From Chlamydiia bacterium (GTDB lineage: Bacteria; Chlamydiota; Chlamydiia; Chlamydiales; GCA-2402025): 64,000 nucleotides of DNA. Position 1 is the first letter of the stretch. Every line of letters begins with the position of its first letter. The stretch lies in assembly GCA_030427725.1 (NCBI GenBank), contig JAUICV010000002.1, positions 481,226 to 545,225 on the forward strand, in the 5' to 3' direction. Of the stretch, positions 51,936 through 60,500 are shown one piece after another. A program made the translations under genes and the position numbers. The notes under the pieces are model-generated. The model made no database searches, was not told the DNA's origin, and was given only the letters and a program-made list of their open reading frames with translations.

Positions 51936-52568
51936 AGTTTTGAATAGTTTCGTTAAAATGCGTTCGCTTGGCGGGAGGGGATCTATTATTTTCTCTTCAG
52001 AAAATGATTCTGACTTATCAAGATGAAAACCCTTCATTTCTTCGAAAATGGACAGTGCGATAGCTGTAGGATTAGACCTGTTGGTTTTAGAGTCTCTTAA
52101 AGAGTGGTTAAGGCCTGTTGCTGTTATAAATCTGCTTTTAAAGTTCTTACATCTGCTGAAACAGGACTCTAGTTGCCATGTGGGAAAATATTCATCTTCA
52201 CTTCCGTGATAAAATAACGTTGGTATTTTCAAACTCTCTAGAGGTAGGAGTCCTTCTGTTTGAGTAGACAGGAGAGTTATCCCTTTCAATTTATCTTTTG
52301 CATAGGGAGCAACTTTGTTAGCTAATTGAACTGCAACTCCACCACCCATAGAATATCCCAACAAATAAATGTTGTCATAGCTATTCATTCTTTGTTTAAA
52401 CCGACTTTCGGCATGTTCTAGAGTTTTGAAAAAATCGTCCTGAATTCCCTTAATTTGTTCCATATCTATTGATACTTCTTTAAAAAGTGGGATTAGTCTG
52501 TCAAAAATTCCTTGAGGACCTGCTTGGTCACCTGAACTACCTGGAAGAGTTATAACTAAACTGCTCAT
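51924..52568 (-). CDS. Alpha/beta hydrolase
   Basis: The 214-residue protein has the nucleophile elbow GYSMGGG (Ser about residue 93), the acid in FYHGSEDEYFP and the His in GLNHSLRD, the serine hydrolase triad in the usual order. The fold resembles dienelactone hydrolase or small carboxylesterases; substrate unknown. The start is ATG 52568. Its 3' end overlaps that of the 855-aa gene by 12 bases, tail to tail. Confidence 0.85.
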   Translation of the reverse strand: MSSLVITLPGSSGDQAGPQGIFDRLIPLFKEVSIDMEQIKGIQDDFFKTLEHAESRFKQRMNSYDNIYLLGYSMGGGVAVQLANKVAPYAKDKLKGITLLSTQTEGLLPLESLKIPTLFYHGSEDEYFPTWQLESCFSRCKNFKSRFITATGLNHSLRDSKTNRSNPTAIALSIFEEMKGFHLDKSESFSEEKIIDPLPPSERILTKLFKTLGF

Positions 52569-52755
52569 AAAAAATAAAATGGTTGATTTTGAATTCTGGG
52601 ATTGTAATCAACTATTAACAATAAATCAATATAATACATTTATTTAATTTATTTATATTAACAATTAAAAAACTAATTGTTAGTGGTTTTATGTGTGTAT
52701 TTCAATTTAATTTTGTAAGTTTATAATTAAAACATGTGTTATTTGCTTATAGTTG

Positions 52756-52785
52756 TTGATGTTTAGGTGTTGTTTTGTTTATAAT
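52756..52785 (+). promoter_or_regulatory. Promoter of the 100-aa gene
   Basis: TTGATG, an 18-base spacer and a perfect TATAAT stand 27 bases before the ATG at 52813, with GGAGG between. The long, very AT-rich gap before it also has a 9-bp inverted repeat (52659-52682). Confidence 0.55.
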
Positions 52786-52812
52786 CTGTAAATTAAAAAT
52801 TTTGGAGGTAAA

Positions 52813-53115
52813 ATGAGCGCAATTCAACAAGATGTATTTAGGATACAACGAGAGTTATTAAAAGAGTCTTATATTCAAATGATAGGTAAAGATTACCTAG
52901 AATCAGGGAAATTAACCCAAGTAAAAGCGGAAGCTTTATATTCAGCACTTTTTGAAGAAACAATGGAAAAAATAATCACATATTTAAAAGAGCATGAATC
53001 AAATCTTCCCTTCTCTCAAACGGCAGAGAAGTATAGTAAAAATTTTTCTTATTCATTAGGGCAATCGATCAATAGCAAGATTCATGAGATATATAAAGTC
53101 ACTGTTCTTCCCTAG
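52813..53115 (+). CDS. Small hypothetical protein
   Basis: The 100-residue protein has a strong TTGGAGG ribosome site and a near-consensus promoter. It is all-helical and charged, starts MSAIQQDVFR, and has no cysteine or membrane helix. No family is recognised; it has the size of a secretion chaperone or small effector. Its stop is seven bases from the end of the converging LanM-like gene. Confidence 0.7.
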   Translation: MSAIQQDVFRIQRELLKESYIQMIGKDYLESGKLTQVKAEALYSALFEETMEKIITYLKEHESNLPFSQTAEKYSKNFSYSLGQSINSKIHEIYKVTVLP

Positions 53116-53122
53116 GTTAAGG

Positions 53123-54649
53123 CTATTTGTTACTCTCAGCAATAACTTTTCCATGGTATAAGATGAGGCCATGGTTGATATCAGCCTCAAAAATTGGTAC
53201 GTCGTGATGGAGGTGGTCCTGTTCCAGCCCTTCTAGAACTAAGCTTTGAGCTTTTGGAGTCAGGGTATAATTGTCTTCTTCTAACTTATTTAAGACTGAT
53301 GATGCCGCGATTGAAAAAGTCTCCGGTTCTGATGGGTCTAAAAACAAAAGTAGGCCATTTAAAGTAGATGTAGAAAGTATGGTGCATCGACTTCTTTCGC
53401 TCTGTAAATTTTTTTTAACATCTTCTACTTGTCTTGAAAGGGTTTCAGAAACTTTGCAAGTTTCACGTATTTGATCAATGTCGATTCCAAGGGTTTCAAA
53501 GGCTATTTTAGGGATCCCGAATTCTAAATCATCTATGATGCCCTCTGGCAAATGTTTTGAGAGCTCTTCTTGCAGCTCTTTAGAGAGATGAAGTGTATTA
53601 AAACCTTTGTATTGTTCAACCAACCCATGGGATGCATCAAAAACATGTAAAGGTCCCACGCCTTCGCTAAGTAAAAGAGTGGCTTGTTCTGGAAATCTAA
53701 AAAATACTTCTGCATCTATAATATGAGGCTCTGAATTCTTGGTAATTATGTTTAAATAATGTAAATCTGCTATATCTAACATGTCGCAAAGACGATCTAG
53801 CAGTACTATTTTTTCAGCATATTGTTTTAACTGTTCAGCTGTGGAAATTGTGTTACTAGATTCGTCATGTTCAAGATATTCTGCATATCCGTAACTTTGA
53901 TTGTTTAAAGCTGTGTCTTGTTTGCAAATAATCCCATAAGTTCCAAATCCAACTTCTTTGAGAAGCCCTTCTCTAGAATCAACCAATAGTTTTTCAGGAT
54001 GCATACTACGAGGTTTATAAACCACCTTTTTCCCACTTTCGAAGGTGATCAGAAAAGGGACTTTTCCGCGATTGTGAGATTCGTCTCCCAGTGGGGTAAA
54101 TTGATCAATCTCATCACTTGAATCAATTCCTAGTTCGTTTAAATCACCAGAGATTAGATCGTTAGAAACGCGTCTTTGTATAATCTGTAAATTGTCCTGC
54201 CAGTCGTTTAAAACATTTGAGAGGATCAACTTTTTTTGAGACCTCTGACTCGAAGCATTGAGGATTTGATAAATTCGTTTTTTTAAAAATTGTTTTGAAG
54301 CTTTTTTTGTTTTTTCAGATATTTCAGGTATTGTGAGAAATGTTTCATCTAAAAAACTATTGATCGCTTGATATAGTTGAAGATCATTAAGGCCTTTTGA
54401 GTGATCTGTTTTGCTTAAAAGTGTGTCAATTGGTGGATATAGTGTGTAATAAATGTAGGTTGCGGTTTGAGAAGGGAGCGAGGCAAGTGAAGTTGTAGCA
54501 TTAACAACTTTTGAAGAAGCTGAGCTTATAAATGAAAATACAGAGTTCGAGATAGCAGAAATTGTATCAGAAGCTCCCTCGATAAAGGAAGCTTCTCTAG
54601 GCTCTGTAGAGCTTAAAATAGTCGTTTCATTTACTGTTGGGATGCTCAT
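53123..54649 (-). CDS. Stand-alone LanM-type dehydratase (DUF4135, kinase-like fold) protein
   Basis: The 508-residue protein has a Ser/Thr-rich N-terminus (1-65), then the LanM dehydratase pattern: WQDNLQIIQRR (150-160), GDESHNRGK (188-196), VVYKPRSM (K212), GYAEYLEH, DLHYLNII (D295, H297, N300) and HIIDAEVFF (D312, E314), and late HDVPIF. These are the lysine, histidine, asparagine and aspartate that bind ATP and metal in lanthipeptide synthetases. One residue is inserted in the usual GDxHN, and the later RxTxxY elimination motif is not evident. There is no LanC cyclase domain. It may phosphorylate or dehydrate Ser/Thr of another protein. Two bases separate it from the Ser-rich gene upstream. 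Confidence 0.8.
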   Translation of the reverse strand: MSIPTVNETTILSSTEPREASFIEGASDTISAISNSVFSFISSASSKVVNATTSLASLPSQTATYIYYTLYPPIDTLLSKTDHSKGLNDLQLYQAINSFLDETFLTIPEISEKTKKASKQFLKKRIYQILNASSQRSQKKLILSNVLNDWQDNLQIIQRRVSNDLISGDLNELGIDSSDEIDQFTPLGDESHNRGKVPFLITFESGKKVVYKPRSMHPEKLLVDSREGLLKEVGFGTYGIICKQDTALNNQSYGYAEYLEHDESSNTISTAEQLKQYAEKIVLLDRLCDMLDIADLHYLNIITKNSEPHIIDAEVFFRFPEQATLLLSEGVGPLHVFDASHGLVEQYKGFNTLHLSKELQEELSKHLPEGIIDDLEFGIPKIAFETLGIDIDQIRETCKVSETLSRQVEDVKKNLQSERSRCTILSTSTLNGLLLFLDPSEPETFSIAASSVLNKLEEDNYTLTPKAQSLVLEGLEQDHLHHDVPIFEADINHGLILYHGKVIAESNK

Positions 54650-54651
54650 AT

Positions 54652-55926
54652 CTAGGCCTTTAGCTTAGTTAAAGGTTCGAAAAGGCCTTCAGTAAATCGA
54701 GCTTTGAGCTGAGGTAAAAGAACTTTATTATAATTTAAAGTCACTGCGATGAACTGATCAACTTCTGATTGTAAGCGGGTTATCACACTCTCTTTTAATT
54801 CAGAGGCTGCTAGACGTCTAGCTTCACGTTGAATTTGTTGGATCTCTAGTTTGTTAAGGTCTGGATCATGAAATTCAAAGTCTGGAGCTTTTAAGCTTCT
54901 GATCACGGACATAGTATGCAAATGATCTATCATAGCTTTAGCTGCTTTGTGCTTTATATGGGTTGGAGGGTATGACAATTGTTTGTTATAGAGGAAGTTG
55001 GCATCATCAGAATTAATAGCTTCTTCTAAAATTTCAAAAGCTTCATGCTCAAGATGTCCTTCAAGCGGCGCTTTTTCTGAGTCATATTGCCGTGTTTTTT
55101 CTTTTAAAAATTGTTCGAGTTTTTGCTGAAAAGCTTCTGGCTTTTTCGTAAAAGATTTGTTTAATAATAAATTTTGAATGAGTTTTTGTTTGGAAGCGTC
55201 ATCGATTAATGAACCTGCCTTTTTAAGGAAAAGCGTTATGACTTTCTTGGTGTTAATTGGATCATTTATACACGAATTAAATAGGATTTCTAAAAAACTC
55301 GGCTCAATAGTGGTTCCAATTTTTTCTGAAATTTCAAGAGTTAATTCAGAGAAAGCCTTTATATTATCACCGTATTGTTCTACAGAGCTTTGCTTGAGCT
55401 TCAAAAGAAAAATAAGAGTCATTGCAAAGATCCTTTTATGATCTCTTGTCACAGGTTGAGAGTAAGCTGATATAACCACATCATGAACAACTCTTAATTT
55501 TTTAAGAAATGCAGTAGGGTTGTCTAAAAATTCGGCGTTTTTAGCTAAATAGTCTAAAAGAGCATCAGAGGTTTCTTTAGTATAAGCAAAACTAGATGGA
55601 AGCGAATCAAGGTATAACTTTTTAGCAAAGTGCTCAAAAGGGCGTTCAGGCAAAGATATATCATCTGCCCCTGGAGCGTTTTTGATAGCTTCTAGGATGT
55701 GGTATGCTTGTTGCTCGGGAAGTAAAGTATTAAAATCATTTTGCAGTGTAGAAATAGAAGCTCTTCCATGTAATGAAGCCCTATCAGCAGACGATGAGCT
55801 ACTTTCTTTAAGAATTTCTCTGGCTGCTAGAGAAGCTGGAGAGGAGGGTCTAGAGCTGTCGCTATCAGAATCAAGTGAAACCTCTACAAACTCATCTTCA
55901 ACGGGAATACCATTAATAATACTCAT
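54652..55926 (-). CDS. Helical protein with Ser-rich N-terminus, operon partner of the LanM-like protein
   Basis: The 424-residue protein begins MSIINGIPVEDEF and has a disordered Ser/Asp stretch (about residues 17-60, including SDSDSS and ESSSSS), followed by an all-helical body without recognised domain or membrane helix. AAGGT precedes the ATG. The next gene begins two bases after its stop, so the two are co-translated. The N-terminus suits a type III secretion signal; the Ser run could also be the target of its partner (inference). Confidence 0.75.
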   Translation of the reverse strand: MSIINGIPVEDEFVEVSLDSDSDSSRPSSPASLAAREILKESSSSSADRASLHGRASISTLQNDFNTLLPEQQAYHILEAIKNAPGADDISLPERPFEHFAKKLYLDSLPSSFAYTKETSDALLDYLAKNAEFLDNPTAFLKKLRVVHDVVISAYSQPVTRDHKRIFAMTLIFLLKLKQSSVEQYGDNIKAFSELTLEISEKIGTTIEPSFLEILFNSCINDPINTKKVITLFLKKAGSLIDDASKQKLIQNLLLNKSFTKKPEAFQQKLEQFLKEKTRQYDSEKAPLEGHLEHEAFEILEEAINSDDANFLYNKQLSYPPTHIKHKAAKAMIDHLHTMSVIRSLKAPDFEFHDPDLNKLEIQQIQREARRLAASELKESVITRLQSEVDQFIAVTLNYNKVLLPQLKARFTEGLFEPLTKLKA

Positions 55927-56180
55927 AATTTTACCTTAATTATGTTTCTAGTTAAAAATATTATAACATAGTAATTATTTTAATTAAACAAATTAATTGA
56001 CACTTGCGATTGTATTAACTAACTGTATATGAGTAGGTTATGGTTGCATTGCTTGGAGAGTTAAAGACGTAAACGACTAACGCTTATGTGGTTATAGTTG
56101 TTCTATTTTTTTAAGTCGGTTTTTGATAGTTAATCTAAATTGTTACTTGAATGCTTTATTTAGTGAACATGGACTAAACT

Positions 56181-56594
56181 TTAGTAGGATCTGTAAGTAG
56201 GGTCCCACTTGTATACGACGCCATTGATTTCTTTTTTTCGATAAACCCAAGGGTCATTATTCTCCCTTAGAAGTCTGTCACAGCCCATAATATACCCCTT
56301 TAAAAAGCCATGGCGCCTCATAGCTAAGACCATGTACCTAGAAGAGGTCGGCCTAAAGTGTGATCTAGGGCCATCTACCGGAGAGATGACATTTGCGTGA
56401 AATTTCACTAAAAGCTCCATGCCTTTAACGAGTGGACTTTTAGAAGTGGGGACATCATAGGTTGATAGCTTTTTATCTCTAATAGGTTTTAGATGTCTAT
56501 CTTTTCCCCAGGGTTCCATGTACCCGGGTCGTATAGCAAATCCAAAAGAAGAGAACAACAGAAGAGAAAAAATAAAAAGAGTTCTAAAAGCCAT
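56181..56594 (-). CDS. YidD-like protein with signal peptide
   Basis: The 137-residue protein has a signal peptide (1-20, ending GFA) and the YidD core ISPVDGPRSHFRPTSSRYM ... RRHGFLKGYIMGCDRLLREN. In YidD, which helps insertion of membrane proteins, the core reads GxxCRFxPTCSxY; both cysteines are replaced here. A signal peptide on a YidD domain implies a periplasmic or envelope version. It overlaps the lipoprotein gene upstream by 11 bases and closes the secretin operon. Confidence 0.75.
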   Translation of the reverse strand: MAFRTLFIFSLLLFSSFGFAIRPGYMEPWGKDRHLKPIRDKKLSTYDVPTSKSPLVKGMELLVKFHANVISPVDGPRSHFRPTSSRYMVLAMRRHGFLKGYIMGCDRLLRENNDPWVYRKKEINGVVYKWDPTYRSY

Positions 56595-57534
56595 AATTTA
56601 AGAAAAATACTGGGAAAAGTTGTCTTTGGTTTAGGCTATTAAAAGCTTTTGCTTCGTAAAGCCTTTCATTATACAGTTTGGCAGCTTCTCCAGCGCCGTA
56701 AATACCACCGAAATACCAACCAGCTTCAATACTTGTCGTGATAACTCCAGCTGCAGTATGTCCGTTATTAAAAAAATGATAGGCAGCTGCAATAAATAAT
56801 GAGTTTAAAAGTAAGGAAGTGATAGCAGATTGTTTCTGGCCAACGTAGAAAAAACCAGCTCCCGGAAGAGCTGCATTTAAAGCTTGGGCTCTTGAGATTG
56901 ATTTTTTCCCTGCATAATAATCTTTAAGAAGAGTGTTAATCTCGTGCTTTGTTTCTAAATCGTAGGGGAGTTTGTTGACTTCATTGATGTCTCCTCGGGT
57001 TATCGCTGTTGAAAGCTCTAGCTTTCTCGCAGTATCGGGATACGTGTTTTTAATGATTTGTAAGACTCGTAGGGCTTTTTTCTCATCATCTGTATGTGAG
57101 TAAGATTCATATAAGATAACAAGTAGGTCATGGTAGGTTGGGAATTTTTGATCAATAATACCTAAAGAAGAATCATCAAAAGCATCAATTGCATCATCGT
57201 ATCTACCACCTAAGTAATACGAAAGAATAATGAAATATTCTAGTTCTTGTTTTCTAAAGGTGAGGTTTTTCGGAATAAAAATCTCGGCGCGTTTAAAAGC
57301 TGTTACAGCTCGATAAAGATCGAGTTTTTCTGCAAAGGCCGCTCCTATCATATATTCTTTGCCCCATTCAGATTGTCTCTCTTTAGAGTCTAAAGGAGGA
57401 AACGCTGATTTTAGCGATCGAATATACTTGTCTTGGATAGCGTAGTTAATTTGAGGCTCTAATTTATCCGGGACTCTGTAGCAAGATGTCAAAGCGAAAA
57501 GAGATAAAACAAGAAGGCTAAGCCTACTCATCAT
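56584..57534 (-). CDS. Lipoprotein with TPR-like domain and C-terminal membrane segment
   Basis: The start is taken as ATG 57534 because it gives MMSRLSLLVLSLFALTSC, a lipoprotein signal with the lipobox LTSC. The 316-residue protein then has a helical TPR-like part (30-200) and a hydrophobic C-terminal region (LPGAGFFYVGQKQSA and following) like DUF5683/TM2 proteins. Its start lies inside the end of the secretin gene, so translation is coupled. It may be a pilotin or envelope partner of the secretin; that is inference. Confidence 0.72.
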   Translation of the reverse strand: MMSRLSLLVLSLFALTSCYRVPDKLEPQINYAIQDKYIRSLKSAFPPLDSKERQSEWGKEYMIGAAFAEKLDLYRAVTAFKRAEIFIPKNLTFRKQELEYFIILSYYLGGRYDDAIDAFDDSSLGIIDQKFPTYHDLLVILYESYSHTDDEKKALRVLQIIKNTYPDTARKLELSTAITRGDINEVNKLPYDLETKHEINTLLKDYYAGKKSISRAQALNAALPGAGFFYVGQKQSAITSLLLNSLFIAAAYHFFNNGHTAAGVITTSIEAGWYFGGIYGAGEAAKLYNERLYEAKAFNSLNQRQLFPVFFLNYGF

Positions 57535-60500
57535 TTGGCGATTTACCAAATTCAAGGGCCTCATCAAAGTCTTCAGCAACACTTTCTTTGCGTCCAATAT
57601 CTTCAACATCTTCTGTGATCTCTTTGTATAGCTTAAAGTCTTGTATTATCTGTGGTTTAACAAATATTATCACGCTTCTTTTTTGAATTTGAGTTTCAGT
57701 GTATTGAAACGCCGCTCCAATAATAGGCAAGCCACCTAAACATGGAATCGAAGATCTTTGTTTTGACTTAGTGTTTCTTACTATACCACTGAGCACTAAA
57801 AAATGTTGATCAGGAACTGTTGCCTGAGTTTGCATCGATGTTTTAGAGGTGGAAATACCATTAACACTCGGCGTAGAGATATTTCCTCCGCCTGGATCAC
57901 CATTAATGATCCCAGTGTTTGGATCACTTGTTAGCTGTTCACTGATTTCTTGATCGATATTTAGAGAAACAAGTCCGTCATCACCAATACGTGGTGTAAT
58001 GTTTAAAGAAACTCCAATGTCTTTATATTCCAAGTTGGAAGTAAAGACTGTTGCGTTGTTTCCAGCATTTTGAACAGTTGATCCTGTGAAAGGGATGTTA
58101 TCTCCAGAAAACAGCGATGTTGGTTTGTTGTTTTGTGTGATAACTTTTTGGCTTAAGACAATTGTGGACGATCCATCTTGTCTGAGCGCGTCTAATAGAG
58201 ATCCTAGGGCTGTATAAGAGGTTCCTTTATGGTAGATTAAATCTCCAATAACCCCAAGGTTAAACCCTTGAGTAAAGCTTCCTCCTGTTGGAGTATTTGT
58301 CGCAGAGATTTTTTCTAAAGATTTAGTGAAATCGACCTGTGGATCAGCGCTTGATCCATCGCTATTTTCTCCAAATTTTGGAAAAGCACCAGTGCTATAA
58401 CCTAGTTTATTACGGAATTTTCCTTGTGTTCCCCATCTAAGACCAAAGTTTAAGGCATTAGAAAGATCTGTTTCAATGACCAGTATCTCAATAAAAATTT
58501 GCTCTAAAGGAGTGTCAATATTCTTAATTAGATTTTTAAGTTTGGCCAGAGACTGGGGTGTTCCAGTGCCAATCAGTGAGTTTGTTACTTGAACCCATTG
58601 AACAGATTCAATAGCATCCAATAAACTTTGATTTTTCTCACTAGATTTAATTTTCCCAAGATCAATAGCTATCTTCTTTAAAGCATCTTCTATCTCAGAA
58701 CCTTGATGATACTTCAGCTTATAAATTAAAAAGCTTAGGTCATCAATGGTTTCAATCGATGGTTCTTGCGTTCCAGCTTTTCCTGGGATGTCAAATCGTT
58801 TTAACAGCTCTTCTACTTTAGCTGTAGAGTCTGCAGATCCGGTAATGATGATTGTAGAGGTAGAATTAATTGCTTTAAGAGAGTTGATTGTATCGAACAG
58901 CTCAGGTTCTTCAACACCAGATTGAAGAAGGTGCTGTTCAAATTCTTTTAATATTTGAATCAGCTGAGCTGGAGGGACATGTTTTGGTTGATAAACTAAA
59001 TAGCCTTCAGGTTTTCTATCTCCGCGGCCTGGAGCCATTGCTTGAGTGTCAAATTTTGTTACAAGTTCTTGGATTTTTTGAAGTGTTGCGGTAGGTCCAG
59101 TGAAGATAATAGAGTTGGACTCTGGAATATATCTTGCAGAGTTGATCGCTGAAATTAAAGAGCTGTCATCAGTTTTATTATGGTGTAGGTCAGTAGCAAC
59201 ATGTTTTAGGTTTAAAAGAAGTTGACTGCCAGAGACATATTTTAGCTTATAAACAAAAAATGTTTTCTTTCCAAAGCCTTGGATTCCAGATCCCAAACCT
59301 CCTTGACTCTCTATAGTTGCGATAAGCTCTTTAATAGAATCAATTGCTTTTGGTGTTCCAGAAAAAACTAGTGAATTATTGGACTGGACATATTTTGCAG
59401 AACGAATTGTGTCTAAAAGGTCCTCATCAGCGAGACCTGAGTTTTCTAAAGCTTCTGCTGTTTTTTCTAGCTCTTCTTGAACCACTGAAGCTGAGGCGGC
59501 TTCAGGTCTGTAAATGTAGTAACTTGAAGACTTTTCTTTTTGTGACGGTTGATCAAAACGCTCGACCAGCTTTTGTACTTTTTTAATATCTTGACTTGAT
59601 CCAGAGATATAGAGTGAGTTTGTGCTTTTAATCCACTCTATATTACGAATGGTCTTAATAAGACTAGCACTTCCAACGACATTAGAAGCTTTGAGTTGTT
59701 TAGCCAAACGTTCTAGGTCTTTAATGATCTGAGAACCAGAGGTGTTTTTTAACTCGTAGATAAAATAGTCACGAGTGTTCACACCAAAAGTCTTTTCTTG
59801 ATCAGGAGTATCGATCGTTTCTATGAAATTTCTAATATTATTTAGAGCTGTTCCAGGACCTTGGAAAACTAAAGCATTTGTATCCTCAGCAATTTGCATG
59901 CTTTCCAAGACAGCTTTTTCGGAATCTCCCGTTGGCAAATTTTCCGCTAGATTAAATAGCATCACTCTGATGTCTTCAGCAGGTACGTGCTTAGCTCTAT
60001 AAACTAGGGTTGAAATTTTGCTGTGATTTCCTTCTGAGTCGACCGTAACTAAGAGCTCTTTGACTCGAGCGAGGGTGGCGGCATCTCCAGTAAAGACCAT
60101 TACGCCCGATGAAGGAACCCATTTCGCTGATGATAGAGTTTTTATCAGGGAAAGGTTAGCAAGACCAGAAGCTTGTAAATTTTTTGTGATGGATTCTATA
60201 CCGTCTAAAAGATCTTCTGATGAAATATTTCTTGGGCTATAGGTTAAAAACTCGCTGGCATTTTCTGGTAAAACATCAAATGTGGGAAGGATTTCTTTCA
60301 GTTTATCCAAGGCTTCTTGGCTTCCAGAAAAAACTAAAGAATTTGTTTCTTGAATCCATTTCATGGAGTCAATAGCTTGAATCAATGGTTTATCTGGGAA
60401 TGGAGCATCTTCTAAATTGTCAGCAAAAGTATTTAATGCTTCGGAGATTTGTTCTTGTTCAGCTCTTGTGAGCTTATAGATGTAGAACTTAGCATTTCGT

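Noticed and set aside
53123..55926. Complete lanthipeptide biosynthetic cluster
   Set aside because: There is no LanC cyclase, no transporter with peptidase domain and no Cys/Ser/Thr-rich precursor peptide nearby.
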